Shown here: positions 44,394-53,250 of the stretch, piece by piece
How the letters are laid out: each line of letters opens with the position of its first letter
How positions within the stretch are numbered: the stretch's first letter is position 1
NCBI RefSeq assembly: GCF_001898325.1
Contig: NZ_MKTR01000007.1
Span: 100,265 to 164,264, forward strand
Origin: Microbacterium sp. 67-17
Lineage (GTDB): Bacteria; Actinomycetota; Actinomycetes; Actinomycetales; Microbacteriaceae
Length of the DNA: 64,000 bases
Reading direction: 5' to 3'
Position numbers and translations under genes: made by a program
The notes under the pieces: generated by a model
Seen by the model: only the letters and a program-made list of their open reading frames with translations
Told to the model about the DNA's origin: nothing
Databases searched by the model: none

Positions 44394-44792
44394 GTGAACG
44401 AGCGTGGCTTCTGGGGCGACGACCGGGGCTCGGCTCCGGTTGAGTTCGTCATGGTCGCCGCGCTGCTCACGGCCCTCACCCTCGGGGTGATTCAGCTCGG
44501 AGTCGCTACCTACGTGAGAAACGTCGTGCACGACGCGGCGGTCGAGGGGGCGTACTACGGCGCGCTCGCCGACACCTCCACCGGCTCAGCCGTCGATCGC
44601 ACACGGGAGGTGATCACCCGGGCGATCGGAGCCGAGTACGGCACGGATGTCGGCACCCGCGAGATCATGATCGACGGTCAGTCTGTCGTCGAGGTCACCG
44701 TGCGGGCCAGCATCCCGCTCGTCGGCCTGTGGCCCAGCGGTCTGCAGACGGAGGTGACCGCCCATGCTCCGCTGGAGTCGTTCGATCGCTGA
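44394..44792 (+). CDS. TadE-like minor pilin
   Basis: 132 residues. DDRGSAPVEFVMVAALLTALTLG is the TadE signature: a charged stretch with conserved Glu just before one membrane helix. The rest is an extracytoplasmic domain. GTG start follows GGCGGCTGG. Overlaps the next gene by 29 bases. Confidence 0.85.
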   Translation: MNERGFWGDDRGSAPVEFVMVAALLTALTLGVIQLGVATYVRNVVHDAAVEGAYYGALADTSTGSAVDRTREVITRAIGAEYGTDVGTREIMIDGQSVVEVTVRASIPLVGLWPSGLQTEVTAHAPLESFDR

Positions 44793-45255
44793 CCGGGTGC
44801 GTAGGCGACTGGCTCGGATGCTGCGGGAGGAGCGCGGATCGGCGTCGCTCGAGTTCCTCACCGTCGGACTCCTCATGCTCGTGCCGCTCATCTATGTCGT
44901 CGTCGCGCTCGGCCAGATTCAGCATCAGGCGCTTGGCGCTGAAGCCGCAGCCCGCCACGTTGCGCGCGCGATCTCGCTGTCGACGGATGAGGCATCCGCG
45001 GGTTTCAGCGCATCTGAGGTGCTGTCGGCCGTGATGGCGGAGTACGACCTCGATGCCTCCGCCACATCCCTATCGATCTCGTGCGTTCCGGCGTCGGCTT
45101 CCTGTCCGACCGCGGGTGCGACCGTGCGGGTTTCGGTTGCGACACGCGTCTCGTTGCCTCTCGCGCCGCCGGTGCTCGGACTCGATCAGATCGCGAGCGT
45201 TCCAGTCGAGGCCAGTGCCGTGCAGCGGATGTCCCGCTTCTGGAGCGGGGGATGA
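44764..45255 (+). CDS. TadE/TadF-like pseudopilin
   Basis: 163 residues. EERGSASLEFLTVGLLMLVP again gives the SLEF TadE-type motif and helix, followed by a domain with a Cys pair (CVPASASC). Minor pilus subunit. Coupled to the previous gene by overlap and to the next by ATGA. Confidence 0.82.
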   Translation: MLRWSRSIADRVRRRLARMLREERGSASLEFLTVGLLMLVPLIYVVVALGQIQHQALGAEAAARHVARAISLSTDEASAGFSASEVLSAVMAEYDLDASATSLSISCVPASASCPTAGATVRVSVATRVSLPLAPPVLGLDQIASVPVEASAVQRMSRFWSGG

Positions 45256-45698
45256 GGGCTGTGCTGAGGCACTTTCGTGAGTCGGTTCCTGCCGCGGGTG
45301 ACGAGGAGGGCAGCATCCTGCCGCTCGTGCTGGGGTACGCGATGCTCGCGCTCGTGCTGATCCTCGTGACGGTCGACGCGACGAGTCTGTACCTCGCGCA
45401 GAAACGGCTCGACAGCGTCGCGGATGCTGCGGCGCTCGCCGGCGCTGACGGGTTCACGCTCACGATCGCCGGTGGTGCGCCGAGGGCCGAGCTCTCGTCG
45501 GGCGACGTGTACGCGCAGGCGAGCGCGCTGCTGGCGCAGTCGGATGCCGACGCGAGTCTGGTCTCGGCATCCACTCCCGACGGCGTGTCGGCTCGGGTGA
45601 CGGTCGCGGGGCAGTGGCATCCGCCCGTGTTCAGCCTCTTCGTGCCCGACGGCGTCTCGCTCCAGGCCACCGCCACCAGCCGCAACGCGCTGCGGTGA
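45252..45698 (+). CDS. TadG-like pilus assembly protein
   Basis: 148 residues. DEEGSILPLVLGYAMLALVLIL is the N-terminal anchor of TadG-like proteins, followed by YLAQKRLDSVADAAALAGADG typical of the Rv3654c class. ATGA overlap with the preceding gene. Last gene of the Tad operon. Confidence 0.82.
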   Translation: MRAVLRHFRESVPAAGDEEGSILPLVLGYAMLALVLILVTVDATSLYLAQKRLDSVADAAALAGADGFTLTIAGGAPRAELSSGDVYAQASALLAQSDADASLVSASTPDGVSARVTVAGQWHPPVFSLFVPDGVSLQATATSRNALR

Positions 45699-45747
45699 AT
45701 CACCACGAAACGTACGTAATACCTCGAAAAGGGAGTAGCGTGTGGTC

Positions 45748-46005
45748 ATGACTGATATCCCGATCACGGATGCGCGCGATCGTCTCGCCTCCGTGATCGA
45801 CGAAGCCCGCCGGGGGACCGTGTATCTCACCCGACGTGATCGGCGAGTTGCGGCGATTGTTGACCCGGAAACCCTCGCTCAGCTTGAGGCTGACTCGGAG
45901 GAACTCAGCGACATTCGCGCGGTCGATGAGGCCTGGGCCGAGACCGAGCGACTGGCCGAGACGCCCATCCCGTGGGAGGACGTGAAGCGCGAGCTCGGGC
46001 TGTGA
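45748..46005 (+). CDS. Phd/YefM-type antitoxin
   Basis: 85 residues. DIPITDARDRLASVIDEARRGTV and YLTRRDRRVAAIV are the Phd/YefM DNA-binding N-terminus; the acidic, Glu-rich C-terminus (around ELSDIRAVDEAWAETE) binds the toxin. GGGAG suits the GTG at 45742 by spacing, while ATG 45748 gives the typical N-terminus. GTGA overlap with the toxin gene. Probably autoregulated; a symmetric ACGTACGT lies upstream at 45711-45718. Confidence 0.88.
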   Translation: MTDIPITDARDRLASVIDEARRGTVYLTRRDRRVAAIVDPETLAQLEADSEELSDIRAVDEAWAETERLAETPIPWEDVKRELGL

Positions 46006-46259
46006 CCTACCGCATCGAGGTCCTTCCCGCGGCGGTTCGCGAAATCCGCAAGCTTCCCTCAGAAGCGAAGCGGCGCGTGCAAGCCGTCATCGAACTGCTG
46101 AGCGAGAATCCCCGGCCGCCCGCGGCGACGAAGCTGACGGCCCGACCCGAGTGGCGGGTGCGCACTGGCGACTACCGCGTGCTCTACCGCATCGAGGACG
46201 ACATCCTGACGATCGTTGTCGTGCGTGCCGGTCATCGGCGGGACGTCTATGAGAGATGA
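46002..46259 (+). CDS. RelE/ParE-family toxin
   Basis: 85 residues with the RelE fold: LPAAVREIRKLPSEAKRRV, KLTARPEWRVRTGDYRVLYRI and VVRAGHRRDVYER at the end. RelE proteins cleave mRNA at the ribosome; conserved catalytic residues (R/H near the end) are present. GTG start overlaps the antitoxin stop. Confidence 0.9.
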   Translation: MTYRIEVLPAAVREIRKLPSEAKRRVQAVIELLSENPRPPAATKLTARPEWRVRTGDYRVLYRIEDDILTIVVVRAGHRRDVYER

Positions 46260-46260
46260 C

Positions 46261-46551
46261 TCAGTCGGAGTCGTTCACCTCGATGACGATCCGGCCGTCG
46301 GCTCCGATGACCCCGGGCCCCTTGTCGGGAGTTGGCGCGGGCGCGGGGATGATCTGCTCCTGCTCCCACGCCAACCGCGCGTTGTGGGCTGACGGGTAGA
46401 AGAACTCATCCATTCCGAGGGCTCCCCCCGAGCTTGTTGGCCGAGAGTGCGGTGATCGGCCCTGCCGCCAGGCGATCACGCCGCCGACCACGAATCCCGC
46501 GGGTACGAGAGCGAGTACCGCGATCCCGAGCCACCCGAACGAGTCCAACAT
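46261..46551 (-). CDS. Hypothetical small membrane protein
   Basis: 96 residues: one N-terminal helix ([20 protein letters not shown]), then a Pro/Ser-rich hydrophilic part ending [14 protein letters not shown]. Family not recognised. Convergent with the toxin gene (2 bases apart). Confidence 0.55.
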   Translation of the reverse strand: MLDSFGWLGIAVLALVPAGFVVGGVIAWRQGRSPHSRPTSSGGALGMDEFFYPSAHNARLAWEQEQIIPAPAPTPDKGPGVIGADGRIVIEVNDSD

Positions 46552-46681
46552 GGGCCGAGAGTACGTCCGCCCCGCGGAAAGCGGATCCCCCTCAAGACGG
46601 ATGCCGCGCGGTAGCGTTCGATCGTGGATATGTCCCGCCGCTCAGTGGGAGGCCCACGTGATCGGCTCATCCTGGGTTGAA

Positions 46682-46741
46682 AATCCGTTCCGGCGCCGAG
46701 AATTCACTCGGGCGACACATCCGGGGGCGCCAGAACGGATT
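46682..46741. repeat. Long imperfect inverted repeat in an intergenic gap
   Basis: Arms AATCCGTTCCGGCGCC (46682-46697) and GGCGCCAGAACGGATT (46726-46741), 15 of 16 paired, with a 28-base spacer. It lies in the 254-base gap 46552-46805, which contains no gene I can support. Could be a terminator-like hairpin or an insertion remnant. Confidence 0.5.
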
Positions 46742-46805
46742 CTCGTCGTTGCGGGCGACGGAGTGGTGAGACGGGCGCCTGATCAGGCGTCGCTGCGCAC
46801 CGCGT

Positions 46806-47201
46806 TCAGCTCTGGAAGCCGATGAGCCAGCGGATGCCGTACCGGTCGCGGACCATGCCGTCGTAGTCGCCCCACGGGCGCTGCTGCAAGGCATCCACGA
46901 TCTCGCCGCCGTCGGCCAGCGCGCCGAACCAGGCGGTCAGGCCCTCGGCCGCTGCGGTGCCGAGCAGCGAGAACTCGACACCGGCCATCGAGACGGTCTC
47001 CTCGCCGGGCGCGGCATCCGCGGCGAACAGCGTCACGAGGCCCGAGAGGGCTCCGTGGGCGATCGCGTCTTTCGGCCCGTCAGTGCGTGAGAAGTCGACG
47101 TACGTGTGCAGCTCGAGCTCTCCGCCGAACACGGACTGATAGAACGTCAGCGCTTCTCGCGCGGTGCCGTCGAAGTGCAGGTAAGGCACCAGGCCACTCA
47201 T
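46806..47201 (-). CDS. VOC family / PhnB-like protein
   Basis: 131-residue glyoxalase-fold protein of the PhnB/DUF3-like class: VPYLHFDGTAREALTFYQSV, LHTYVDFSRTDGP and the C-terminal WGDYDGMVRDRYGIRWLIG. Probably metal-binding; substrate unknown. ATGA overlap with the upstream P-type ATPase gene. Same operon. Confidence 0.85.
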   Translation of the reverse strand: MSGLVPYLHFDGTAREALTFYQSVFGGELELHTYVDFSRTDGPKDAIAHGALSGLVTLFAADAAPGEETVSMAGVEFSLLGTAAAEGLTAWFGALADGGEIVDALQQRPWGDYDGMVRDRYGIRWLIGFQS

Positions 47202-49936
47202 ACGGCAGCCCTGCGCGCGAGCGACCGGCGGATGAGCTTGTCGCCCTCGACGACGATCGGGGGAATGAGGGCGAGCCCGATCGCGAGCCACCACTGCGGG
47301 GCATCCAGGGGAGTGGTCATGAGCAGCGCATTCATGAAGCCGAGTTCGACCGAGAGCACGGTCAAGACGATCGGTATCCACATCCACTTCAGGGCGTTGC
47401 TGATCGGTGCGGCAAGACCGGATGCGGGATCGCGGCGCATCGCGAACCCGGCGAGGACCATGCCGAGGCTCAGCACGACGAAGGTCATCGTGACAGGGAC
47501 CGACGGCTCGGTCTGACTCGGGGTTCCCGGCGAGAGCAGCATCGCGGCAAGCGCGGCGCCGAAGATCGCGACGCCGTACAGCAGCCACTGCCCGATCGAG
47601 CGGGGGTTGGCCAATGGGATCTTCGTGTTTCGCGGCGGCTGCGACATGAGTCCTGCCGGGCTCGGATCCAGCGTGATGACGAGCACGGGGAAGAAGGTGA
47701 TGAAAAAGCTCAGGAACAGCACCATCAGCGGCGTGATGGGGGTGCCGTTGTTGATGTCGAAGATGCTCGAGACCAGGAACAGCAGCACGAGGGAGAACAG
47801 CCCCGCCATCTGGTAGCGGATGTAGCTGACGATCTTGTCGTAGATCGTGCGGCCGAGCCGGATCGCCTCGACGAGGGTGCCGAAGTTGTCGTCGGTGAGG
47901 ATCATCTTGCCGGCCTGCTTCGTCACCTCGCTTCCCGATCCCATCGCGACACCGATGTCGGCCTGCTTGAGGGCGGCGGCGTCGTTGACGGCATCCCCGG
48001 TCATCGCGACCACGTCGCCGCGCTCCTGCATGAGGCGGGCGATCCGCAGTTTGTCTTCGGGGGTCACGCGTCCGAAAACGTGGAGTTCGGGCAGGCGCGC
48101 GGTGAGCTCTTCGTCACTGAGCGCTCGCAGCTCGGGGCCACTGATCGCGCCGGCGCCGAGGCCCAGCTCCCGCCCGATCGCGGCTGCCGTCACGGCGTGG
48201 TCGCCGGTGATCATCCGCACCTCGATGCCCGCCTCGCCCGCGATGCGCACCGCCTCGATCGCCTCGGGGCGCAGCGGATCGATGATGCCGACGAGAGCGA
48301 CGAACGTGAACTCCTCGGCGAGCGACATCGGGTCGGCCTTGGCTGCCTCCTCCTTGCCGGCGAGGTTTCGCACGGCGATCGCGAGGACGCGCAGACCATT
48401 GCGGCTGAGCTCGGCGTTCGCTTCCAGGATGCCGTCCTTCGCGTCCGCGATGGGCACGATGCCGTCTTCGGTGACAGCGTGCGAGCAGCGGTCGATCACG
48501 ACATCCGGTCCGCCCTTCATCGTCGCCAGGAACGTCTCGGTGCCCTGCAGTGGCGCGTGGTGGAAGGTCACCATGAACTTGTAGGCGGAGTCGAAGGGAA
48601 CCTCGGCCTCGCGCGGGTAGGCGCGGCGGCTCTCTTCGGCATCCACGCCGAGCTTCGCGGCCAAGACCACGAGGGCAGCCTCCGTCGGGTCGCCGACGAC
48701 GACTCCGGCATCCGAAACAGTCGCGTCGGAGTTCAGGCATAGGCCGTAGGCCAGCGGCGTGAAGTCGGGAACCTCCTTGCCTGCGGCGTGACGAAGCGCG
48801 CCGGTCTTGCGATAGCCCTCGCCCTCGACGGTGAACCACTGCCCGAGGGCGTAGAGCTTGGTGGCCGTCATCTGGTTGAGGGTCAGCGTTCCGGTCTTGT
48901 CGGAGTTGATCGCGGATGTCGCCCCCAGCGTCTCGACGTCACTGAGGTTCTTGACGACTGCGCGGTGTTCGGCCAGCTGCCGGGCGCCGTACGCGAGCAT
49001 CCCCTGCACGAAGGTGGGGAGGGCCGATGGGATCGCCGAGACAGCCATCGCGATGCCGACGAGCAGCACCGTCGCAATCGTTTCGCCGCGTAGGAGCCCG
49101 AGGATGATCATGATCGCCACGGCACCCCACGCAACGAACCCGAGCACCTTCGTCAGGCCGTCGAGCTCGCGCTGCAGTGGCGACTTGGAGGGCGCGACCG
49201 CGGTGAGCATCGCCGCGATCTGCCCCATCTGGGTCGACATCCCGGTTCCGGTGACGACCATCGCGGCGGTGCCGCGCGTGACCGTGGTGTTCTGCCACAG
49301 CATGTTGGCGCGGTCGCCGAGCGCAACGTCGTGGCCGTTGATCGTCGCGACATCCTTATCGACCGGCGCGCTTTCGCCGGTGAGGGCGGCCTCCTGGGTC
49401 TGCAGGTTCGCGGAGCGCAGGATGCGGCCATCGGCCGGTACGAGATCGCCGGCCTCGAGCTGCACGAGGTCTCCCGGCACGATCTCGGGAGCGGGCACCT
49501 CGCGCAGCGACCCGTCTCGCACCACCTTCACATGGGGGATCTGCAACTTGGAGAGTCCGTCGACGCTCGCGCGCGCGGCAAGTTCTTGCCGGGTGCCGAG
49601 CACGACGTTCAGCACGATGAGGGCCGCGACGATGAACGCGACAGCGAACTGGGCGATGATGAGGCTCACCACGACGACCGCGACCAGCATGAGGTTCATG
49701 GGATCGGCGAGCATGCGCAGGGCAATCGTCCAGGCGCTCGGCGCCGGGGGAGCGGGGATCGTGTTCGGGCCGCCGGTTGCCAGGCGCCGGGCCGCATCGG
49801 CCGAGGTCAGGCCGGAGGTGGCATCCGTCCCGAGACTGCGTACGACGGAGTCCGGATCGAGGGTCCACCATGCGGTGGTATCGGATGCCCGCACCGATGC
49901 GGCCTGGGTGGATTGTGGTCTGGTCTGCTCGGTCAT
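47198..49936 (-). CDS. P2-type cation-transporting ATPase
   Basis: 912-residue P-type ATPase of the calcium/PacL-like P2 class with about ten helices. N-terminal cation ATPase domain (STAWWTLDP region), TGES equivalent LTGESAPVDKD, phosphorylation site NSDKTGTLTLN and hinge MTGDAVNDAAALKQADIGV (GDAVND, versus the usual GDGVND). Pumps Ca2+ or a related cation. GAAGGGAC precedes ATG 49936. Ends in ATGA overlap with the VOC gene. Confidence 0.92.
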   Translation of the reverse strand: MTEQTRPQSTQAASVRASDTTAWWTLDPDSVVRSLGTDATSGLTSADAARRLATGGPNTIPAPPAPSAWTIALRMLADPMNLMLVAVVVVSLIIAQFAVAFIVAALIVLNVVLGTRQELAARASVDGLSKLQIPHVKVVRDGSLREVPAPEIVPGDLVQLEAGDLVPADGRILRSANLQTQEAALTGESAPVDKDVATINGHDVALGDRANMLWQNTTVTRGTAAMVVTGTGMSTQMGQIAAMLTAVAPSKSPLQRELDGLTKVLGFVAWGAVAIMIILGLLRGETIATVLLVGIAMAVSAIPSALPTFVQGMLAYGARQLAEHRAVVKNLSDVETLGATSAINSDKTGTLTLNQMTATKLYALGQWFTVEGEGYRKTGALRHAAGKEVPDFTPLAYGLCLNSDATVSDAGVVVGDPTEAALVVLAAKLGVDAEESRRAYPREAEVPFDSAYKFMVTFHHAPLQGTETFLATMKGGPDVVIDRCSHAVTEDGIVPIADAKDGILEANAELSRNGLRVLAIAVRNLAGKEEAAKADPMSLAEEFTFVALVGIIDPLRPEAIEAVRIAGEAGIEVRMITGDHAVTAAAIGRELGLGAGAISGPELRALSDEELTARLPELHVFGRVTPEDKLRIARLMQERGDVVAMTGDAVNDAAALKQADIGVAMGSGSEVTKQAGKMILTDDNFGTLVEAIRLGRTIYDKIVSYIRYQMAGLFSLVLLFLVSSIFDINNGTPITPLMVLFLSFFITFFPVLVITLDPSPAGLMSQPPRNTKIPLANPRSIGQWLLYGVAIFGAALAAMLLSPGTPSQTEPSVPVTMTFVVLSLGMVLAGFAMRRDPASGLAAPISNALKWMWIPIVLTVLSVELGFMNALLMTTPLDAPQWWLAIGLALIPPIVVEGDKLIRRSLARRAAV

Positions 49937-50079
49937 GCCGGTCCCTTCGCCGGGCCCGATCCTATCGGGGCTCGCGAGTCGCGGACAGTGCCATCCGTCG
50001 CGCACTCCCGGTGCAACGCCCAGCATTCTCACGGGTGGTCTCCGAGCCTTCTCATAACTGCCGGACGTACCGTCGAAGA

Positions 50080-50775
50080 GTGCGTTTGGCAGTACACGAG
50101 TTCGGCAGCGGTGACCGTACCGCCGCCATCGTTCACGGCATCAGCGGATCGGGCCTGCTCTGGCAGGATTTCGCCGAGCGACTCTCGCTGCGACATGGGA
50201 TGCGGGTGCTCGCCGTCGATCTGCGTGGTCACGGCTCCAGCCCCCGATCGGAGCACTATCGCCTCCGCGATTTCACCGACGATCTCGTTGAGACCCTGCC
50301 CACAGACCTCGACCTCGCGATCGGCCACTCGCTTGGTGGACGAGCGCTGGCCGACGCCGCCGCGCAGCTGCAGCCGCATCGTGCGATCTACCTCGACCCG
50401 GCGCTCGACGTCGACGCGGGGGTTGCTGGTCGTCGCCTGCTGACCTACCGCATGGCGGGTCCGGTCGTGGCCCGGATGCTGTCCGTTGTCGACCCGGCAG
50501 TGCCGGCGCGGGATCGGTTTATGGCGCTGTCGGTCGTGCAGGAGCTGGATGCCCACCGCGTCGAACCCGCGCCGCCTCCTGTGCCGTCAACGATCGTGAA
50601 GGCGACGAAGTCCCGCCTTCTTCGGAGCCGCTACCTCGAGCGACTGAAGGCGTATGGCTGGGATGTGCGGGAGTTCCTCAGCCGGCACGAGATGCAACTC
50701 CTCAAGCCTGAGGCACTGCTCGACGCTCTCGAGGATGTGCTGCGCGCACCGACGCGAGCCCTGAGCGCGGTCTGA
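50080..50775 (+). CDS. Alpha/beta hydrolase
   Basis: 231 residues. HGISGSGLLW (oxyanion region), GHSLGGRAL (nucleophile elbow, Ser) and an acidic residue in YLDPALDVDAG give the family fold. Substrate unknown. TACCGT (50068-50073) lies six bases before GTG, so the mRNA is probably leaderless. Confidence 0.85.
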   Translation: MRLAVHEFGSGDRTAAIVHGISGSGLLWQDFAERLSLRHGMRVLAVDLRGHGSSPRSEHYRLRDFTDDLVETLPTDLDLAIGHSLGGRALADAAAQLQPHRAIYLDPALDVDAGVAGRRLLTYRMAGPVVARMLSVVDPAVPARDRFMALSVVQELDAHRVEPAPPPVPSTIVKATKSRLLRSRYLERLKAYGWDVREFLSRHEMQLLKPEALLDALEDVLRAPTRALSAV

Positions 50776-50792
50776 GTCTTCGCTGGCAGACC

Positions 50793-51056
50793 TCAATCGA
50801 GGTCGATGCGTTGACGCGCCTCGGGAACATCCCAGGCGTTCGGACCGTCTTCCGCTGACTCGGTTGAAGCAATCCCGGGGCACCATCCGGTGATCGCCAT
50901 CGCCACGAGGGCGAGTGCGCCAAGCAACGCGGGAACAGCCAGAGCCCACACACCCGTGGTCGCCGCGCTCCCGGCGATGACTGCGACAAAGACGGCCGCC
51001 GCCCACCGTGCGATGCGCTCGCCGCGCGTGATCGTGCAGACCCGGAGCAGGCTCAC
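50793..51056 (-). CDS. DUF2892 (YgaP-like) membrane protein
   Basis: 87-residue two-helix protein; ITGWCPG at the end of the second helix is the DUF2892 'TGxCP' signature. In other bacteria the same domain is fused to or follows a rhodanese (YgaP). ATGA overlap with the thioredoxin gene upstream. Likely works with thioredoxin and the divergent rhodanese in sulfur handling. Confidence 0.78.
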   Translation of the reverse strand: MSLLRVCTITRGERIARWAAAVFVAVIAGSAATTGVWALAVPALLGALALVAMAITGWCPGIASTESAEDGPNAWDVPEARQRIDLD

Positions 51057-51439
51057 GGGGTGCTCGTGGCGTCCTGGGTCGCGTTCTGCTGCGCGATCTG
51101 GCGACGCACGTCATCCATATCGAGGCCTTCGACCGCGGTGATCACCTGCTCGAGCTGGGGAGCGGGCAGCGCGCCCGGCTGCGAGAAGACGAGGATGCCG
51201 TCGCGGAATGCCATGAGCGTCGGGATTGAGGTGATGCGGAAGCCCGCCGCGAGCTGCTGCTGAGCTTCGGTGTCGACCTTCCCGAAGACGATGTCGGGGT
51301 GCTCTTCCGACGATTTCTCAAAGACGGGACCGAACATGCGGCACGGCCCGCACCACGCTGCCCAGAAGTCGAGCAGCACGATGCCGGAGTCATTGATGGT
51401 CGTCTCGATCGTCTCGAGGGTGATCTCACGGGTTGCCAT
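51053..51439 (-). CDS. Thioredoxin
   Basis: 128 residues. DFWAAWCGPCRMFGPVF gives the WCGPC active site and TSIPTLMAF the cis-Pro loop. ATG 51439 starts the conserved N-terminal strand. The C-terminus extends about 20 residues (QIAQQNATQDATSTP). A CsoR/CstR-like palindrome sits just upstream, between this gene and the divergent rhodanese. Cytosolic disulfide reductase. Confidence 0.92.
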   Translation of the reverse strand: MATREITLETIETTINDSGIVLLDFWAAWCGPCRMFGPVFEKSSEEHPDIVFGKVDTEAQQQLAAGFRITSIPTLMAFRDGILVFSQPGALPAPQLEQVITAVEGLDMDDVRRQIAQQNATQDATSTP

Positions 51440-51449
51440 GATCTGTATC

Positions 51450-51465
51450 ATACCCTAGGGGGTAT
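51450..51465. promoter_or_regulatory. CsoR/CstR-like operator between thioredoxin and rhodanese genes
   Basis: ATACCCTAGGGGGTAT, arms ATACCC and GGGTAT around TAGG. CsoR-family (DUF156) regulators bind G/C-tract palindromes of the kind ATACCCCnnGGGGTAT. CsoR senses copper, CstR persulfide. It lies 11 bases from the thioredoxin ATG and also upstream of the rhodanese lipoprotein. No csoR gene is in the window. Confidence 0.65.
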
Positions 51466-51531
51466 ATCCCTCGGGTGGATTCCGTACTGTTCGTGTCGGG
51501 AACTGCCTGCTCTGCTCAGAAAGGACCCCTC

Positions 51532-51900
51532 ATGCGCCGCATCCGTCTTGCCCTGGCCGCACTGGCCGCCGTTGTTCTCGCGACGAGCCTCGCGGCCTGC
51601 TCGGCGACGCCATCGGTCGCGGTTCCCGAGGGAACTGTCATCATCGACGTGCGGACGCCCGACGAGTATGCCGAGGGGCACCTCGAGGGTGCGATCAACG
51701 TCAACCTGCAGTCGGGTTCGTTCGAGCAGCAAATTGCCGAGCAGCCCCTCGACGGCACCTACATCGTGTACTGCCGCACCGGAAACCGGTCGGCACAGGC
51801 CGTCGCGATCATGACGGACCTCGGCTTCACGGATGTCACCGATGCCGGCGGCGTCAGTGACGCGTCAGCTGCGACCGGCATCCCGATCGTCACCGACTGA
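51532..51900 (+). CDS. Rhodanese-domain lipoprotein
   Basis: 122 residues. Signal peptide with lipobox SLAAC (MRRIRLALAALAAVVLATSL), then one rhodanese domain: VIIDVRTPDEYAEGHLEGA and the active-site loop VYCRTGNRSAQA with catalytic Cys. Handles sulfane sulfur at the outer membrane face. GAAAGGA precedes ATG. Divergent from the thioredoxin operon with a shared operator. Confidence 0.9.
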   Translation: MRRIRLALAALAAVVLATSLAACSATPSVAVPEGTVIIDVRTPDEYAEGHLEGAINVNLQSGSFEQQIAEQPLDGTYIVYCRTGNRSAQAVAIMTDLGFTDVTDAGGVSDASAATGIPIVTD

Positions 51901-51905
51901 CCTGC

Positions 51906-53225
51906 TCAGCCCGCGCGACCCGACCGCGGCACGAACCGGGGAACCCAGCGCACGAAGGCGGCCGCGCCCAGGAGCCCGAGTACACCGACCGCGCCGGTCG
52001 CCACCGACAGGGTCGAGACCGCCGCGATCCCCGAGACGAGCAGCGGTGCTGCGGCCCCACCGGCGTCGGTGAACATGCGCCACGACCCGAGGAACGGGGC
52101 GGGGTCCGTGCGCGGGGCGACGTCGGCGCCGAGGGTGAGCAGGATGCCGCTGGACAGCCCATTGCCGACCCCCAGGACCGCGGCGAACATCGCGAACCAC
52201 ATCGCCGACGAGTCGAGGTCGTGCGTGAAGGCGAGTGCGAGGAATCCGAGGCCCATCAGCAGCATCGCGGGAAGGGCTGCCCACAGCCGTCCGAAGCGGT
52301 CCATGACCTGGCCGCTCGCATAGAAGAGGGCGAAATCGATCGCGCCCGAGACGCCGACGACGAGCGCAATGGTCTGTGCGTCGAGCCCGATCGACACGCC
52401 CCACAGTGGCAGAACCACCTGACGGGCAGATCGCACCGCAGCCAGCGACGCCGCAGCAACCCCGAGCCGTGACAGGACGGCCCGGTAGCGCCAGGCGACG
52501 GCGAAGACGCTCTCGCGGCTCCCCGGAACCCGGATGCTGCCGGTGATCGCCTCGCCCGTGTCCTCTTCATCGAGTTCTTCTCGGGTCTTCTCCGCAGCCG
52601 CATCCGATTCGGCATCCGTCTCGACCGCCGAGAACAGCTGTTCGGGGTCCGCCCCGAAGACGACGAGCAGCACGGTGGCCAGCAGGCACACTCCGAAGAA
52701 CCAGATAGCAGCGTGTTCGTCACCGAAGGCGGCAAGAAGCGCAGCCGCGACGAAGGGACCCACGAACATGCCCAGCCGGAATGTGCCGCCCAGCAGCGAC
52801 ATCCCGCGGGAACGGAACGACAGCGGTACGCGCGTGGTCATGAACGAGTGCCGGGCCAGTCCGAAGGCAGCGGCGCAGACCCCGATGAGCAGCACGGATG
52901 CTGCGAACACGCCGAGCACGGGAGCCACGATCATGCCTGCCACCCCGAGCAGGGCGAGTGTGCCGGCAACCGCCATCGTGATGCGTTCACCGAAACGCGC
53001 GACGGCCCAGCCGGCAGGGAGGTTCCCCGCGAGTTGGCCCACCACGAGGGCCGAGGCCACGAGCGCTGCCCCTGCGACATCGGCACCCAACTGCGCCGCG
53101 ATCACGGGAATGAGGGGGATGACGGCGCCCTCACCCAGAGCGAAGAGCACCGTCGGGAGGTAGACCATCGGTCCGAATCGCCACAGCACATCCCGCGCGC
53201 GGATCGGGGCGGGAGGATCGGACAT
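51906..53225 (-). CDS. MFS transporter
   Basis: 439-residue major facilitator with about twelve helices. A long acidic cytoplasmic loop ([20 protein letters not shown], about residue 215-240) divides the two halves. No substrate motif; drug or metabolite export is a guess. The start ATG 53225 is 25 bases from the divergent prfB start. Convergent with the rhodanese gene. Confidence 0.88.
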   Translation of the reverse strand: MSDPPAPIRARDVLWRFGPMVYLPTVLFALGEGAVIPLIPVIAAQLGADVAGAALVASALVVGQLAGNLPAGWAVARFGERITMAVAGTLALLGVAGMIVAPVLGVFAASVLLIGVCAAAFGLARHSFMTTRVPLSFRSRGMSLLGGTFRLGMFVGPFVAAALLAAFGDEHAAIWFFGVCLLATVLLVVFGADPEQLFSAVETDAESDAAAEKTREELDEEDTGEAITGSIRVPGSRESVFAVAWRYRAVLSRLGVAAASLAAVRSARQVVLPLWGVSIGLDAQTIALVVGVSGAIDFALFYASGQVMDRFGRLWAALPAMLLMGLGFLALAFTHDLDSSAMWFAMFAAVLGVGNGLSSGILLTLGADVAPRTDPAPFLGSWRMFTDAGGAAAPLLVSGIAAVSTLSVATGAVGVLGLLGAAAFVRWVPRFVPRSGRAG

Positions 53226-53250
53226 CGGTTCCACGTTAGTCTGGACTGTC

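Noticed and set aside
46552-46680. Possible small frame between the hypothetical and VOC genes
   Set aside because: No ribosome binding site, no homologous motif, and interrupted by the inverted repeat.
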